Shown here: positions 35,601 through 45,900 of the stretch, one piece after another
Position numbering within the stretch: position 1 is the stretch's first letter
How the letters are laid out: every line of letters starts with the position of its first letter
Origin: Sebastes aleutianus
Lineage: Eukaryota > Chordata > Actinopteri > Perciformes > Sebastidae
Length of the DNA stretch: 64,000 bases
NCBI GenBank assembly: GCA_916700875.1
Contig: CAKAKS010000004.1
Span: 13,102,534 to 13,166,533 of the forward strand
Direction of reading: 5' to 3'
Program-made: the position numbers and the translations under genes
Notes under the pieces: generated by a model
What the model was told of the DNA's origin: nothing
The model's input: the letters and a program-made list of their open reading frames with translations, nothing else
Databases searched by the model: none

Positions 35601-38027
35601 TTGTCAAGCTGATCGATGGCAACGCGTGCGGCCTGGTCATAACCATCAGAGATCCTGATGGGGTGGATTCCACGGTCCAGCAGCTGCTCAGCCTGCTCAA
35701 GCAGAGCCCCGGCCAGCACTGAGGAGGAAGAGGAAAATACAGTAAGGCAACAATTTTGCTGATGTCAAATACTCCATGTAAATTTGATTTAGCATATTCC
35801 TAATGCACTAATCAGTTTTGATGTGGTTGCTTAAAGCTTTCAGTGTATTTATCATAAAGCAAACTTCATCAATGCATCCAGACTATGAGATGGCGTTAAC
35901 AGAAACTCATGAATACAAGTTTTTTTTTAATATTCTAGCCCACCATGTACCTGGATAAAAGGCATTCATACAAAATGCTGCTGCTTTTAGAGATGGAGGG
36001 CCCAATAATTTCTCCTCTACAGTAACAATTATTGTCTCCTTTTCATTAACTTCTAGGGTTGCATGATGTTATGATAATCCCTACGCAGATCTATAAATCC
36101 ATTCTTATGCTGGAGGCATCTACATTGGGACCATCAGAACACCCAGCCGAGCAGTATAAATCCAGTTTTATCACCCTATACCCCTCATCCTTCTTTCACG
36201 TACCAACAACTCCAGTGGTTCCATCTCCAATCTCATCATCCTGGGACTTGGAGAGCTCCACCATAAGCTTGGCAATCTGGTGGTCAACATCCATCATGCT
36301 GAGAATAGTGGCTCCATCGTTGGTGACAGTCACCTCTCCGTCCCTGTCAACCATCATCTTGTCAAGACCTGAATGCAAAAATTGAAAGAAATGGTTCAGG
36401 AGAAGTGTAATCTTGGCTTGGAAATCCTTTGTCCCCCGAGCCATCAAACTGTACAACACCTCTCTAGGGGGCAAAGGAGGAGGGTCTGCAGGACAGATAA
36501 TAATGCACACAATGCACTTTCATCAACTAAGCTACTGGAGTTACCCCCGCACTATACTCATTTTTATCAGTCTCTTCTGCGCTATATTCACTTTTTTAAT
36601 AGTCGTGTATCACAGTTGTTACCCTGCACTATATTCAGTTTTCTTCATCTCCTTGTATTTTTATATCTGGTATATTTTTTTGTACTTTGTACTACTAACT
36701 TTTTTACTCTCTTTTTACTAACATCTTTTGCACTATGGAACTGTGATGCTGGAAACTTGAATTTCCCTCAGGATCAATAAAGTTACTATCTATCTATCCA
36801 TCTATCTATCTATCTATAAAATTAAAATAGCTGTCACAATTTATAAGGGAGGGATACCAAATTTACAAAATACTACTCAAATTTAATTTATTTTTTTAAT
36901 TTACACAGAAGCCCAGCATCTCCGCACTCATCCAGCCCTCTCGAATGATTAAACAGTTTAGTCCATGGAAATCAGATGTGACTGCACTGCATTGGTCTAT
37001 ACTCACCATTAGGTCCCAAAGATGTCTTAAGCGTTGACGCAACTGCTTTGGCGGCCATGATATGAGACTGCAAAAACACAAACATATCCATGTAAGATGA
37101 CATTTTAAATAAGATCTTATTATTGGTCTCTCTCTACCAAAGACAGACTGAAGATGCAAGATTGCGAGAAAGAGTTGGAAATGATGCGCATCAATGATGT
37201 CCATTTTGGGCACAGCCATGATATGAGACTGCAAAACACAACATTTCCATGTAAGATGGCATTTTAAATAAGATCTTATTATTGGTCTCTCTCTACCAAA
37301 GACAATTTGTGAGAAAAAGTTGGAAATTATGCGCATAAATGATGTCGATTTTGGGCACAGCCATGATATGAGACTGCAAAAAAACACAAACATATCCCTG
37401 TCATCTCACATCTTAAATAATATATTATAATTTGTCTCTTTATCAAAGACAGATTGAAGATGCAATCTGCAGGAAAAAGAAGTTGGAAATGATGATGCAT
37501 CAATGATGTCCATTTTTGGCACAGCCATGATATGAGATTGCAAAACACAACATTTCCATGTAAGATGACATTTTAAATAATATATTATTATTGGTCTCTC
37601 TACCAAAGACGGACTGAAGATGCAATCTGTTGGAAAAAAGTTGGAAATGATGAGCATCAATGATGTCCATTTTTTGGGCACAGCCCTGTAAGCAACGCCT
37701 TGCAGAAAGCACATGGGCCTCAATGTTAGCATGACTAGCTATTACTTTGGATAATGTTATTCCGTTTCTATTAAGAGTTGAGTATATGATTAACATCGCA
37801 ACCTTGCATTTGAACACATATAGTGTTGACTTAACGTATCCAACGTCATGCAACTAATAGCGGATTAGTAGCTTTGCTAAGCAGCATGCTCACATGTGCT
37901 ATAGCTATCTAGCCCATTGTACCTTCAGTGCGTCAATGCCCGTCAACCGTGTCTGCTTGTCCTGGTCTTTAATGATGAGGAATGGTCTCCCATACTCATC
38001 GAAAGCAAGTGTCCCCATCGCGGACAT
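32634..38027 (-). CDS. cct5: CCT epsilon subunit of the TRiC chaperonin, complete in 11 exons
   Basis: One of eight subunits of the cytosolic chaperonin that folds actin, tubulin and other proteins with ATP. Exons: 38027-37923, 37067-37007, 36368-36204, 35718-35520, 35282-35090, 34064-33915, 33822-33703, 33580-33395, 33310-33173, 33033-32853, 32761-32634. The joined frame has 541 codons, equal to human CCT5. Start MSAMGTLAFDEYGRPF. Group II motifs are present: TSLGPNG, NDGATIL (72-78), IGDGTTGVV (102-110) with the catalytic Asp104, and VYGGGA. The C-terminal end PGECED differs slightly from the human PGESEE. Intron 1 holds a tandem array that copies the exon 2 acceptor. Intron 2 holds a LINE tail. 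Intron 5 (34065-35089) has no exon; part of it, around 34130-34690, looks repeat-derived. Confidence 0.97.
36395..36819 (+). mobile_element. LINE 3' end with TATC tail, in cct5 intron 2
   Basis: Plus-strand remnant: it begins in a frame reading SFVPRAIKLYNTSLGG, typical of the end of a fish non-LTR ORF2, then 3' UTR text GGAACTGTGATGCTGGAAAC, AATAAAGT and a TATC/CATC tail (36786-36819). The 3' UTR part is shared with 7190-7408. It starts only about 25 bp from the exon 3 acceptor of cct5. Confidence 0.75.
37045..37690 (-). repeat. Tandem array including the cct5 exon 2 acceptor
   Basis: A unit of about 145-164 bp recurs about four times. Each starts (minus strand) with TTTGCAGTCTCATATCATGGC, broken here as TTTGCAG plus TCTCATATCATGGC, the true acceptor plus the first 14 bases of exon 2. 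Copies of CCATGATATGAGA occur near 37055 (true exon), 37217, 37361 and 37524 (last with one change). The remainder shares TAAGATGRCATTTTAAATA, CTCTACCAAAGAC and GATGTCCATTTT. After the 14 exon bases the upstream copies diverge, so they carry acceptors but no full exon. Confidence 0.88.
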
Positions 38028-38043
38028 GTTGCCGGAGGGATTG

Positions 38044-38063
38044 GAACACTTAGAAAAGTGTTC
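38044..38063 (-). promoter_or_regulatory. Small hairpin in the cct5 5' leader
   Basis: GAACACTT and AAGTGTTC are perfect 8-bp inverted arms around a 4-base spacer, ending 16 bases before the cct5 ATG. In RNA it would be a short stem-loop close to the start codon. Further upstream, TTCTGGAA (38143-38150) is a minimal heat-shock-element dyad, plausible for a chaperonin but only two units long. Confidence 0.35.
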
Positions 38064-38401
38064 AGTTGATAAAAATGATGAGTTTTTAGGATGTAAATCA
38101 GGAGTGTGGCTACGCAGTGAGCCGCACGAGTCAGCCGGCGACTTCTGGAAGGATCCACGGGCGGAAAGGGCGGAACCAAGTAGTCTTAAAGTGTGTCTTA
38201 TTATTATTATTACACATCTAAACACCGTTTTTTACACAGCTTGACAACACATAATTAACTGAACTGTTTTTAAATGATTCTGAAAAAATAATTACAAGCT
38301 TTTCATTTATATTCTTAACGTTACAACTGAAAATATATTTTTTTGTAAAAATGGTTTCTTCCAATCACGTTCAAACTCCTTGTCTGAGCCCTGATATCGC
38401 G

Positions 38402-40432
38402 AGAATATAATTTGTTAATTAGAAAATGCAAGCTGCAATAGCTGAGGTGGAGAAAATGGGCAAATAAATGGGGATTTAAGTTATCAGTAGCAAAAACACA
38501 AGTTATTTGTTTCTTAAAACCCATTTCCCTAAAACTGTATGATTAACCTCTGGAGCAAGTCAAATCTGTTAGATTTCTGGGGATTTGGTTTGATGAAAAG
38601 CTCACATGGAACATTCATTTAGATAAAATCAAGAGCAAATGTAAAAAAAAGTCATCAATATACTTCGTTGTTTTACAATACAGGAGTGGGGAGCAAGTTG
38701 AGCATCTTTTTTTTTTTTAAAACAATATTTTTATTGAATTTTACATATATACATATATACATATATACAGACAAACTTACAATATTAATAATTAAATTAT
38801 ACAATGAAATGTTTAGTCAGAATTTCAAAGAAAGATAGACATGACATTTCATGTATTTCACTTATCTAACAAAGAAAACAAATAAAATAAAAGATAAGAC
38901 AAAATAAATAAATACCTCAAAGAAGAAGAACAAAAAACAAAACAAAAAAAACAAACAACAATTTCAACGCAAGTAAAGCATCTTTACAAAATATATATTG
39001 TGCACTCATGAGATCTGTCCTTGACTATGGATGTGTAGCAGCAGCAGAATCAAACCTCAAGAAATTAGATGTACTACAAGCTCAGGCTTTGAGAATCATT
39101 AGTGGATCATTCAGAACATCTCCGTTATCAGCAATGCAAGTGGAAGTGGGAGAGATGCCCCTATGAATTAGAACAATAAAATGAATGCTGGCATACTGGG
39201 TTAATCTCCAGGGGCATTATGAAACTCACCCTACCAAAAGTGTTTTGACCGACTGCTGGGAACATAATGAAACAAACTTCATAAGCTTTGGGTGGGTAGG
39301 TGATGCAAAGGCAGAAAACATAGGGTTATGTCAATTCCAGTATTGCTCTACAGTTTCCTCTATTCCTCCCTGGTTTATTCCCCTTACCAAATGTAGACCT
39401 CAATATACAGCAGGAATTGAAGTGTGTCAGTATATACCACAGAACTATTGACAATATTATTGGCCCTGCAGTGGATAGAGGAGATGGAAATAAACAACAC
39501 CGCTTTTGCATCTGACAGTTTTTCAGCACTTACAAGCATAGGATCTGGTAGATCATCATCAGAACAGATATAATCAATGAAATATTCCTCATAATGTATA
39601 GGATGGAAATGAAAGGCACAGGTACACGGTTCATCTGGGTTTCTGCTCATGTTGGTGTGGAGGGAAATGAGCGAGTAGATATTTTGGCCAAACAAACACT
39701 AGAATATTGATTAAGTAAAGCTGAGGCTTTAAGCCATTCATCAAGACATATGCACAAACAGTATGGCAGGAGTACTGGGATGATCAGGAAACTGGAAGGC
39801 ATCTGTACAATATACAAAAACATGTTGGAGCAGGGAGAAAGGTGGGCTGGAAAAGAAGGGAAGAAAATATCATCACTCGACTGAGAATCGGACATACAGG
39901 TCTTAACCACTCATTATATAGAATAGGCAAGCACCCAACTGGGAAATGCACATATTGTAATAAACCAGAAACTGTTGAACATGTACTGATACACTGCAGG
40001 AATTACAGTATCCAGAGGAATCACCTTTTAGAGTCATTAAGGAAGGCAAAACATCAGGACTTTTCATTGTCAGGTGTATTACTTTAAGAACTTTAAACAT
40101 GCACTATCTGCAACCATCTTGGACTTTAACCACTGGAGCACTTTACACTTACTTTACACTATACATCCTATATACCACTTTATAGACTGCACATAATGTA
40201 CATATTACATTTATCTATTGTACATACTACATTTATTTATTGACCGTCTGTACACACTATGTTCACCCATTCACTCTGTATCTTTTATATCTCTATTATT
40301 GTTTTTATAATTTTTGAATACCTTTACCGCTTCTGTGTTTCACTCTGTTTGCTGATGTTGCTGCTTTGACACCTGAATTTCCCTCCGGGGATTAATAAAG
40401 GTTCATCTTATCTTATCTTATCTTATTGGGGA
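38402..40432 (+). mobile_element. 5'-truncated, decayed LINE with RNase H and zinc-motif remnants
   Basis: Conceptual translation, interrupted by stops and shifts, reads like the end of an I-clade non-LTR retrotransposon polymerase: FLGIWFDEKLTW near 38572, an RVLDYG-like stretch near 39010, then RNase H (FIWVSAHVGVEGNERVD near 39625-39675), then ITRLRIGHTGLNHSLY and a C-X2-C-X7-H-X4-C motif (CTYC to HC, about 39950-40000). It ends with CCTGAATTTCCCTCCGGGG, AATAAAGG and a TTATC tail. It sits between the cct5 and mtrr 5' ends and is not functional. Confidence 0.8.
38710..38976 (-). mobile_element. Retroposed A-tailed insertion nested in the LINE
   Basis: The insert is flanked by a 9-bp direct repeat, AGCATCTTT (38701-38709 and 38977-38985). 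Read on the minus strand it ends with AATAAAAATATTG and an A-run, i.e. a polyadenylated RNA copy inserted antisense. Removing it restores LINE continuity across the site. No coding frame; source not recognised. Confidence 0.7.
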
Positions 40433-40559
40433 ATACAGCAGATAACATATACTGTGAAATTATTCAGTTTTTTAAGAGAAACCGATTTAGTTAAACGAAT
40501 CTAGAGTTTTCCTCATTATTATTATTATTTATTTTATATTTATATATATATTTTTTATT

Positions 40560-40690
40560 TTATTATTTTGTTTCTGCACAATCTTCTGTTCCACACTCCA
40601 GTCCAGTAGGTGGCGGTAATGCACCAAATCGTTGTTTGCCAACCGCCAATAAACACCAAAGAAGAAGAAGTAGAAGAAGATATCGCGAGA
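40560..40690 (+). repeat. GAA-tailed fish repeat next to a CGCG promoter motif
   Basis: The phrases CCAGTAGGTGGCGGTAATGC and CCAACCGCCAATAAACACC followed by GAAGAAGAAG are, from memory, a very common teleost repeat. Directly after it, ATATCGCGAGAG (40680-40690) resembles the TCTCGCGAGA core-promoter motif. AAAAG then GTAGAC near 40765 could be a donor of a non-coding first mtrr exon, which is speculative. Confidence 0.4.
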
Positions 40691-41084
40691 GTTGCAGAGA
40701 TGCTGTAATTCTATGAGGAGTGCTGCACGCTGGACTGAGTGGCTCTCCACAGCTGTTTTGAAAAGGTAGACCACTTATCTTCTAAGAATTTCACAAAGAC
40801 TTTATATCTGCTTCTGAAGATATTTAAATATCCTTAATTAGTTAAGAAAAAGGATAAGTTTAGCTCGAAAAGACACTATTTGGGGAGCATATGTTGACAA
40901 CAGGGCTGTCAGAGTTCAGTTTGCTATCTACTAACATTTAACATAAGCTAAAATGTTACTTTTGACTTAGCGTTAGATATAAAAAAGACAATGCTCGATG
41001 CACTTAGGTAATGTTAACTTGAGTTTAAAAACTGACGCAACGTCCGGGTACTTTATGGTGGTGTTCAAGGCTGTTCTGTGGCAG

Positions 41085-42160
41085 TCTGTTACCTCACATG
41101 TCTGTTACCTCACCTGTCTGTTACCTCACATGTCTGTTACCTCACATGTCTGTTACCTCACCTGTCTGTTACCCCAACTGTCTGTTACCTCACCTGTCTG
41201 TTACCTCACCTGTCTGTTACCTCACATGTCTGTTACCTCACCTGTCTGTTACCTCACATGTCTGTTACCTCACATGTCTGTTACCTCACCTGTCTGTTAC
41301 CTCACATGTCTGTTACCTCACCTGTCTGTTACCCCAACTGTCTGTTACCTCACCTGTCTGTTACCTCACCTGTCTGTTACCCCAACTGTCTGTTACCCCA
41401 ACTGTCTGTTACCTCACCTGTCTGTTACCTCACCTGTCTGTTACCTCACCTGTCTGTTACCCCACCTGTCTGTTACCTCACCTGTCTGTTACCACACCTG
41501 TCTGTTACCACACATGTCTGTTACCACACCTCTCCGTTACCTCACCTGTCTGTTACCTCACCTGTCTGTTACCTCAACTGTCTGTTACCTCACCTGTCTG
41601 TCACCTCACCTGTCTGTTACCTCACCTGTCTGTTACCTCACCTGTCTGTTACCTCACCGGTCTGTTACCCCAACTGTCTGTTAACTCACCTGTGTGTTAC
41701 CCCAACTGTCTGTTAACTCACCTGTGTGTTACCCCAACTGTCTGTTACCTCACCTGCCTGTTACCTCACCTGTCTGTTACCTCAACTGTCTGTTACCTCA
41801 CCTGTCTGTCACCTCACCTGTCTGTTACCTCACCTTCCTGTTGCCACACCTCTCTGTTACCACACCTGTCTGTTACCCCACCTGTCTGTTACCTCACCTG
41901 TCTGTTAACTCACCAGTCTGTTACCTCACCCGTCTGTTACCTGTCTGTCACCTCACCAGTCTGTCACCTCACCTGTCTGTCACCTCACCAGTCTGTCACC
42001 TCACCTGTCTGTTACCTCACCTGTCTGTTACCTCATCTGTTTGTTACCTGTCTGTCACCTCACCTGTCTGTCACCTCACCAGTCTGTCACCTCACCTGTC
42101 TGTTACCTCACCTGTCTGTATCCTCACCTGTCTGTTACCTCACCTGTCTGTTACCTCACC
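41085..42160. repeat. 16-bp minisatellite, about 67 units
   Basis: Unit TCTGTTACCTCACCTG with variants CACATG, CCCAACTG, CCACACCTG and, near the right end, 8-bp-shifted TCTGTCACCTCACCAG forms. It is open in all forward frames (up to 362 codons) only because the unit has few stops; 16 is not a multiple of 3, so the peptide cycles with a 48-bp period. It lies 0.8 kb upstream of the first mtrr coding exon. Confidence 0.97.
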
Positions 42161-42377
42161 TTTCACAGTTTGTAGTATGTAGGTAAGATAAGATAGCCAA
42201 TGAAAACACAGCTCGACACTTGAATAATTGATTTTTAATCACGTCAATAGAACAGTAGTCTGCTCTGTATCATTTACATGCATGTATGTATAAAGAGAAC
42301 ATACTGTATGTTGGTAACATGAGCAGTCTGTCATCAGACAGGCACAGACAATTGTGTCTATCTTAAGCTATCATAAG

Positions 42378-42760
42378 GACAGTGCAATATGGTCAGACAG
42401 TGCAATATGTTGAATAGGGACAGTGCAATAGGGACAGTGCAATATGTTAAATATGGACCGTGCAAGATGTTAAATAGGGACAGTGCAAGATGTTAAATAG
42501 GGACAGTGCAATATGTTAATTTGGGACAGTGCAATATGTTGCATCTGTGTAATATTGGGCTATTGTCTGTGCAATATGGGCAAGACGGTAGACGGTGCAG
42601 TGCACAACCTGGGTGCAATACCTGCCATGGTGTGTGTGATAGTATGTGGAATCGTTTATTATTGTTGTTGATGCTGTTTTAATTTAGTGTTTGTAACTGC
42701 AGTTGGACGGAGTCCAGGAAAAATTTCCCCACGGGGACAGTAAAAAAAAAAGTATATCTT
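42378..42760 (+). mobile_element. LINE 3' UTR remnant with a short tandem repeat
   Basis: 42378-42540 has about six copies of a unit near GGACAGTGCAATATGTTAAA. The segment then ends in a LINE terminus: GAGTCCAGGAAAAATTTCCC, CACGGGGACAGT and an A-run near 42745. The run of related units is part of the element 3' UTR. No coding frame. Confidence 0.55.
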
Positions 42761-42956
42761 AACATGTCAAGACACACATGGCTGAATTCAATGTAGCTGC
42801 TTCAGTTTCAGGGTACTGGTATTGTGCATGCATATCTTACTGGGACACTTGAACACAACTGGGCAATTGTTAATGTTATTAGTATCACCTGAGCTTTTCC
42901 TACTATGAAAACTGTGAAAGTGCTGTGAAAAATTTTGTTTTTCTGTATCCTCTAGC

Positions 42957-45900
42957 ATGCCCTGTGAAGTGAAGCCTCGGTTTTTGGTTCTCTACGGGTC
43001 TCAGAAGGGCCAAGCCGAGTCCTTAGCAGAAGGAATAGCTGAGGTGGCAGAGGAGCACGGACTGGTTGCCGAGCTCAGTTGCTTGAGCCTCAATGACAAG
43101 GTAGTTATTGCACATTATAAAGGTTTTCCTTGAAGCAGAGCTGTGAAAGCCCCTCTCTTTTTACTGCATGGCTGCTGACGCACAATAACCCATCAATAAT
43201 ATCTGAGTAAATGTGATGTCGCCTGATGATTCTGTGGATATTAATGTAATGAGTTTTCACATTGAATAGTGGAAACACCACTAACTGATTAATCATATAA
43301 CTGGTTTCAGTACAATTTGGAGAAGGAGAATGCCCCAGTGGTCTTTATTGTGTCTACTACTGGAGATGGGGAACCGCCTGACAATGCCCTCAAATTTGTA
43401 AGAAGCATCAAGACGAAGACCCTCCCCACTGACCACTATAGACACCTTCGCTATGCACTTTTAGGTATGATGAAAGTAGCTCTTTTTGCAGCGCATCTGT
43501 CAATATGGTGAATTGTGAAACATATTTGCGTAAATCATTACAATGCAGAGCTCTGCTGCACAGTGTTTACTTTCTGAGCATTTGCTGGCTTGAGAAATCA
43601 TTTGTTTTCCTCTGTCTGCTCCAGCTTTAGGAGACACAAATTATGCAAATTTCTGTAACTGTGGGAAGACAATTGAACGTCGTCTACAGGAACTTGGAGC
43701 CAAACAATTCTATGCAACGGGATATGCAGATGATGGTGTAGGGTAAGTTTGGCAGTATAGACATCCAACTTTCAGCATTAGGCCTTAAACCTACCCACCA
43801 TCTCTTTCTCTTTTTTATTACACTGTTGTGTATAATTTTGTGGGCTTTGTTCTCTCCAGGCTGGAGGTGGTTGTAGAACCCTGGATAGAAGGACTGTGGA
43901 AAGCAATCAAAGGAGCCTTATCGAAAATGGCTTCTGATAGAACTGGTTACTTGAAAGGAGAAGCAGAGGATTCGCCAAAGGAAACTCCTGATTCATCCAT
44001 ACCAGATGCCCAGCTAAACCTACTGAGAATAACTGACCAACAGAACTGCGAGTCGATCAGAGCATCTGTTGAAACACTGCCCAAATTTGCAACTACTGCA
44101 TCATCTTCAGCTTCTGCTTCACAGACTGCCGTTTCTGATCTCAGGCCAGCTTTTCCTGCAGGGAGCCCTGGGTTGGCATCCCAGCCTCGTGGTGCTGCCA
44201 GTGTCTCTACATCAGCACCGGAGACACAGATTGGGGATGCTGGAGTTCCCCATGTTGCATTGACAGCCTCGCTGACACACTCCCTGCCACCGCTGTCCGA
44301 GTCCCCTCTCAATGTTCCTGCTCTGCCTCCTACCTACCTCGATGTCTCTCTTCAGGAGGTGGACAATATGGAACAGGTGAGGAATGATGATGATGATGCT
44401 GCTGATAAAACCAGTATTTGTGCCATATTTCATCCTTCATCTCAAAAATGTTTTCTTCCAGATGGTTGGACCGTTAAACAAAGAAACCCTCCATGAGGTT
44501 CCCATATCCAAAGCAGTTCAGCTGACCAAAGGAGATTCAGTCAAGATGGCCCTTCTCTTAGAGCTGGACATCTCTGTAAGCTTGACAGAATAATGTTAAT
44601 TTTTGAAAATTATCTAAACCTGCGGTATGAATTTAGATTGCAGTTTGTACTTTAAAAGCTTCTTTTTCCTTCTTAGGCTCACCCGACGATGAACTATCAG
44701 CCAGGGGATTCTTTTGATGTGTTCTGCCCAAACAGGGCCACTGAGGTGGAGGATGTGCTCCACAGATTGGGCCTTCATGACCAGAGGAACCACCGAGTAC
44801 ACATTTCTCTACGTAAAGACACTAAGAAAAAAGGTAAAGTGTGCCTGCCAGGTGATTTTAACACACATCAAGTCAAGTCATTTTTATTTGTATAGCCCAA
44901 TATCACAATCAGTGCCTCACATCCAATGTAGTCTTGAAAAGAACATTGTAACATCGATTCTAATGTTTGTGACATTCATATCTTTGATAATTCCCAAATG
45001 TTCTCTTTTCCCTGGTTATAGGTGCCAAGGTGCCATCCTACGTTTCCCAGAACATTTCTCTGCTGTACCTGCTCACGTGGTGTCTAGAGATCAGGAGTGT
45101 TCCTAAGAAGGTACTCTATGTCCAGACATTGCTCTACAACTACTTACTTTTGTAAATTGCATTGGCCAAGCCACTTTCTGACACACTAAAACCACAACTA
45201 TCCTGTTTTCTCCATCTAGAGCACACTGCCTTTATTTTTGTTCTCAAAGCTTGGAGAAAAGTGTGATATATTTTATGAAGAAGTGCATTTATATTTTAAA
45301 ACAGATGTTCCCATTTATTTTTAGATGATTTACTTACTGAACAGGCATATAGTCTAAGTCAGGACAGGGTCTGGACCCAAAAGATTTGCATGGGTTCAAG
45401 GTTTGGTTTGAAAAGCTCTGGCAAGATTTGACTTTACTAATCAGAATCAGGTTTATTTCGCTAAGTATATACATACATGGAATTTGACTCCGGTTTTATG
45501 CAACGCTCTCAATGTACTTACACAGAATAGAAATAACAAAATACAATAATAAAAATAAAATGTCTATATACAAGTCAAGTGTTCGGAAGTTGTAGCAATA
45601 CAAATAGTGCAAAGAAATAAATACCGAATGGATATACGTGGGCTGGATGATTATGCACAGTATGTATGTACATATGGAGATGTCTATATACTTTATGTAC
45701 AGTGAGTAGGATTCATATTTACATTTACATAAAGTGACAGACGATATGCACATAATACAAAAAAGAACAGCAGTGCATTAAAGATTCTAAGAATTATAAT
45801 CTATAATATATATTTGGTGTTAGGCCCTAGGTAAGATAAGTGTAAACCCCAGGCTGAAATACTGATTCAACTTGCCTGATCCTCTGTGGCAATGTTGAGT

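Noticed and set aside
36896..37853. Minus-strand frames in cct5 intron 1
   Set aside because: Products of the tandem array (repeated LISWLCPK-type text), not exons; exon 1 joins exon 2 in frame without them.
41085..42160. Possible CRISPR array
   Set aside because: Units are contiguous without spacers, and the genome is eukaryotic.
40998..42186. Forward open frames up to 362 codons
   Set aside because: All three are the 16-bp minisatellite translated; the peptide repeats with a 48-base cycle and no conserved domain or splice context.
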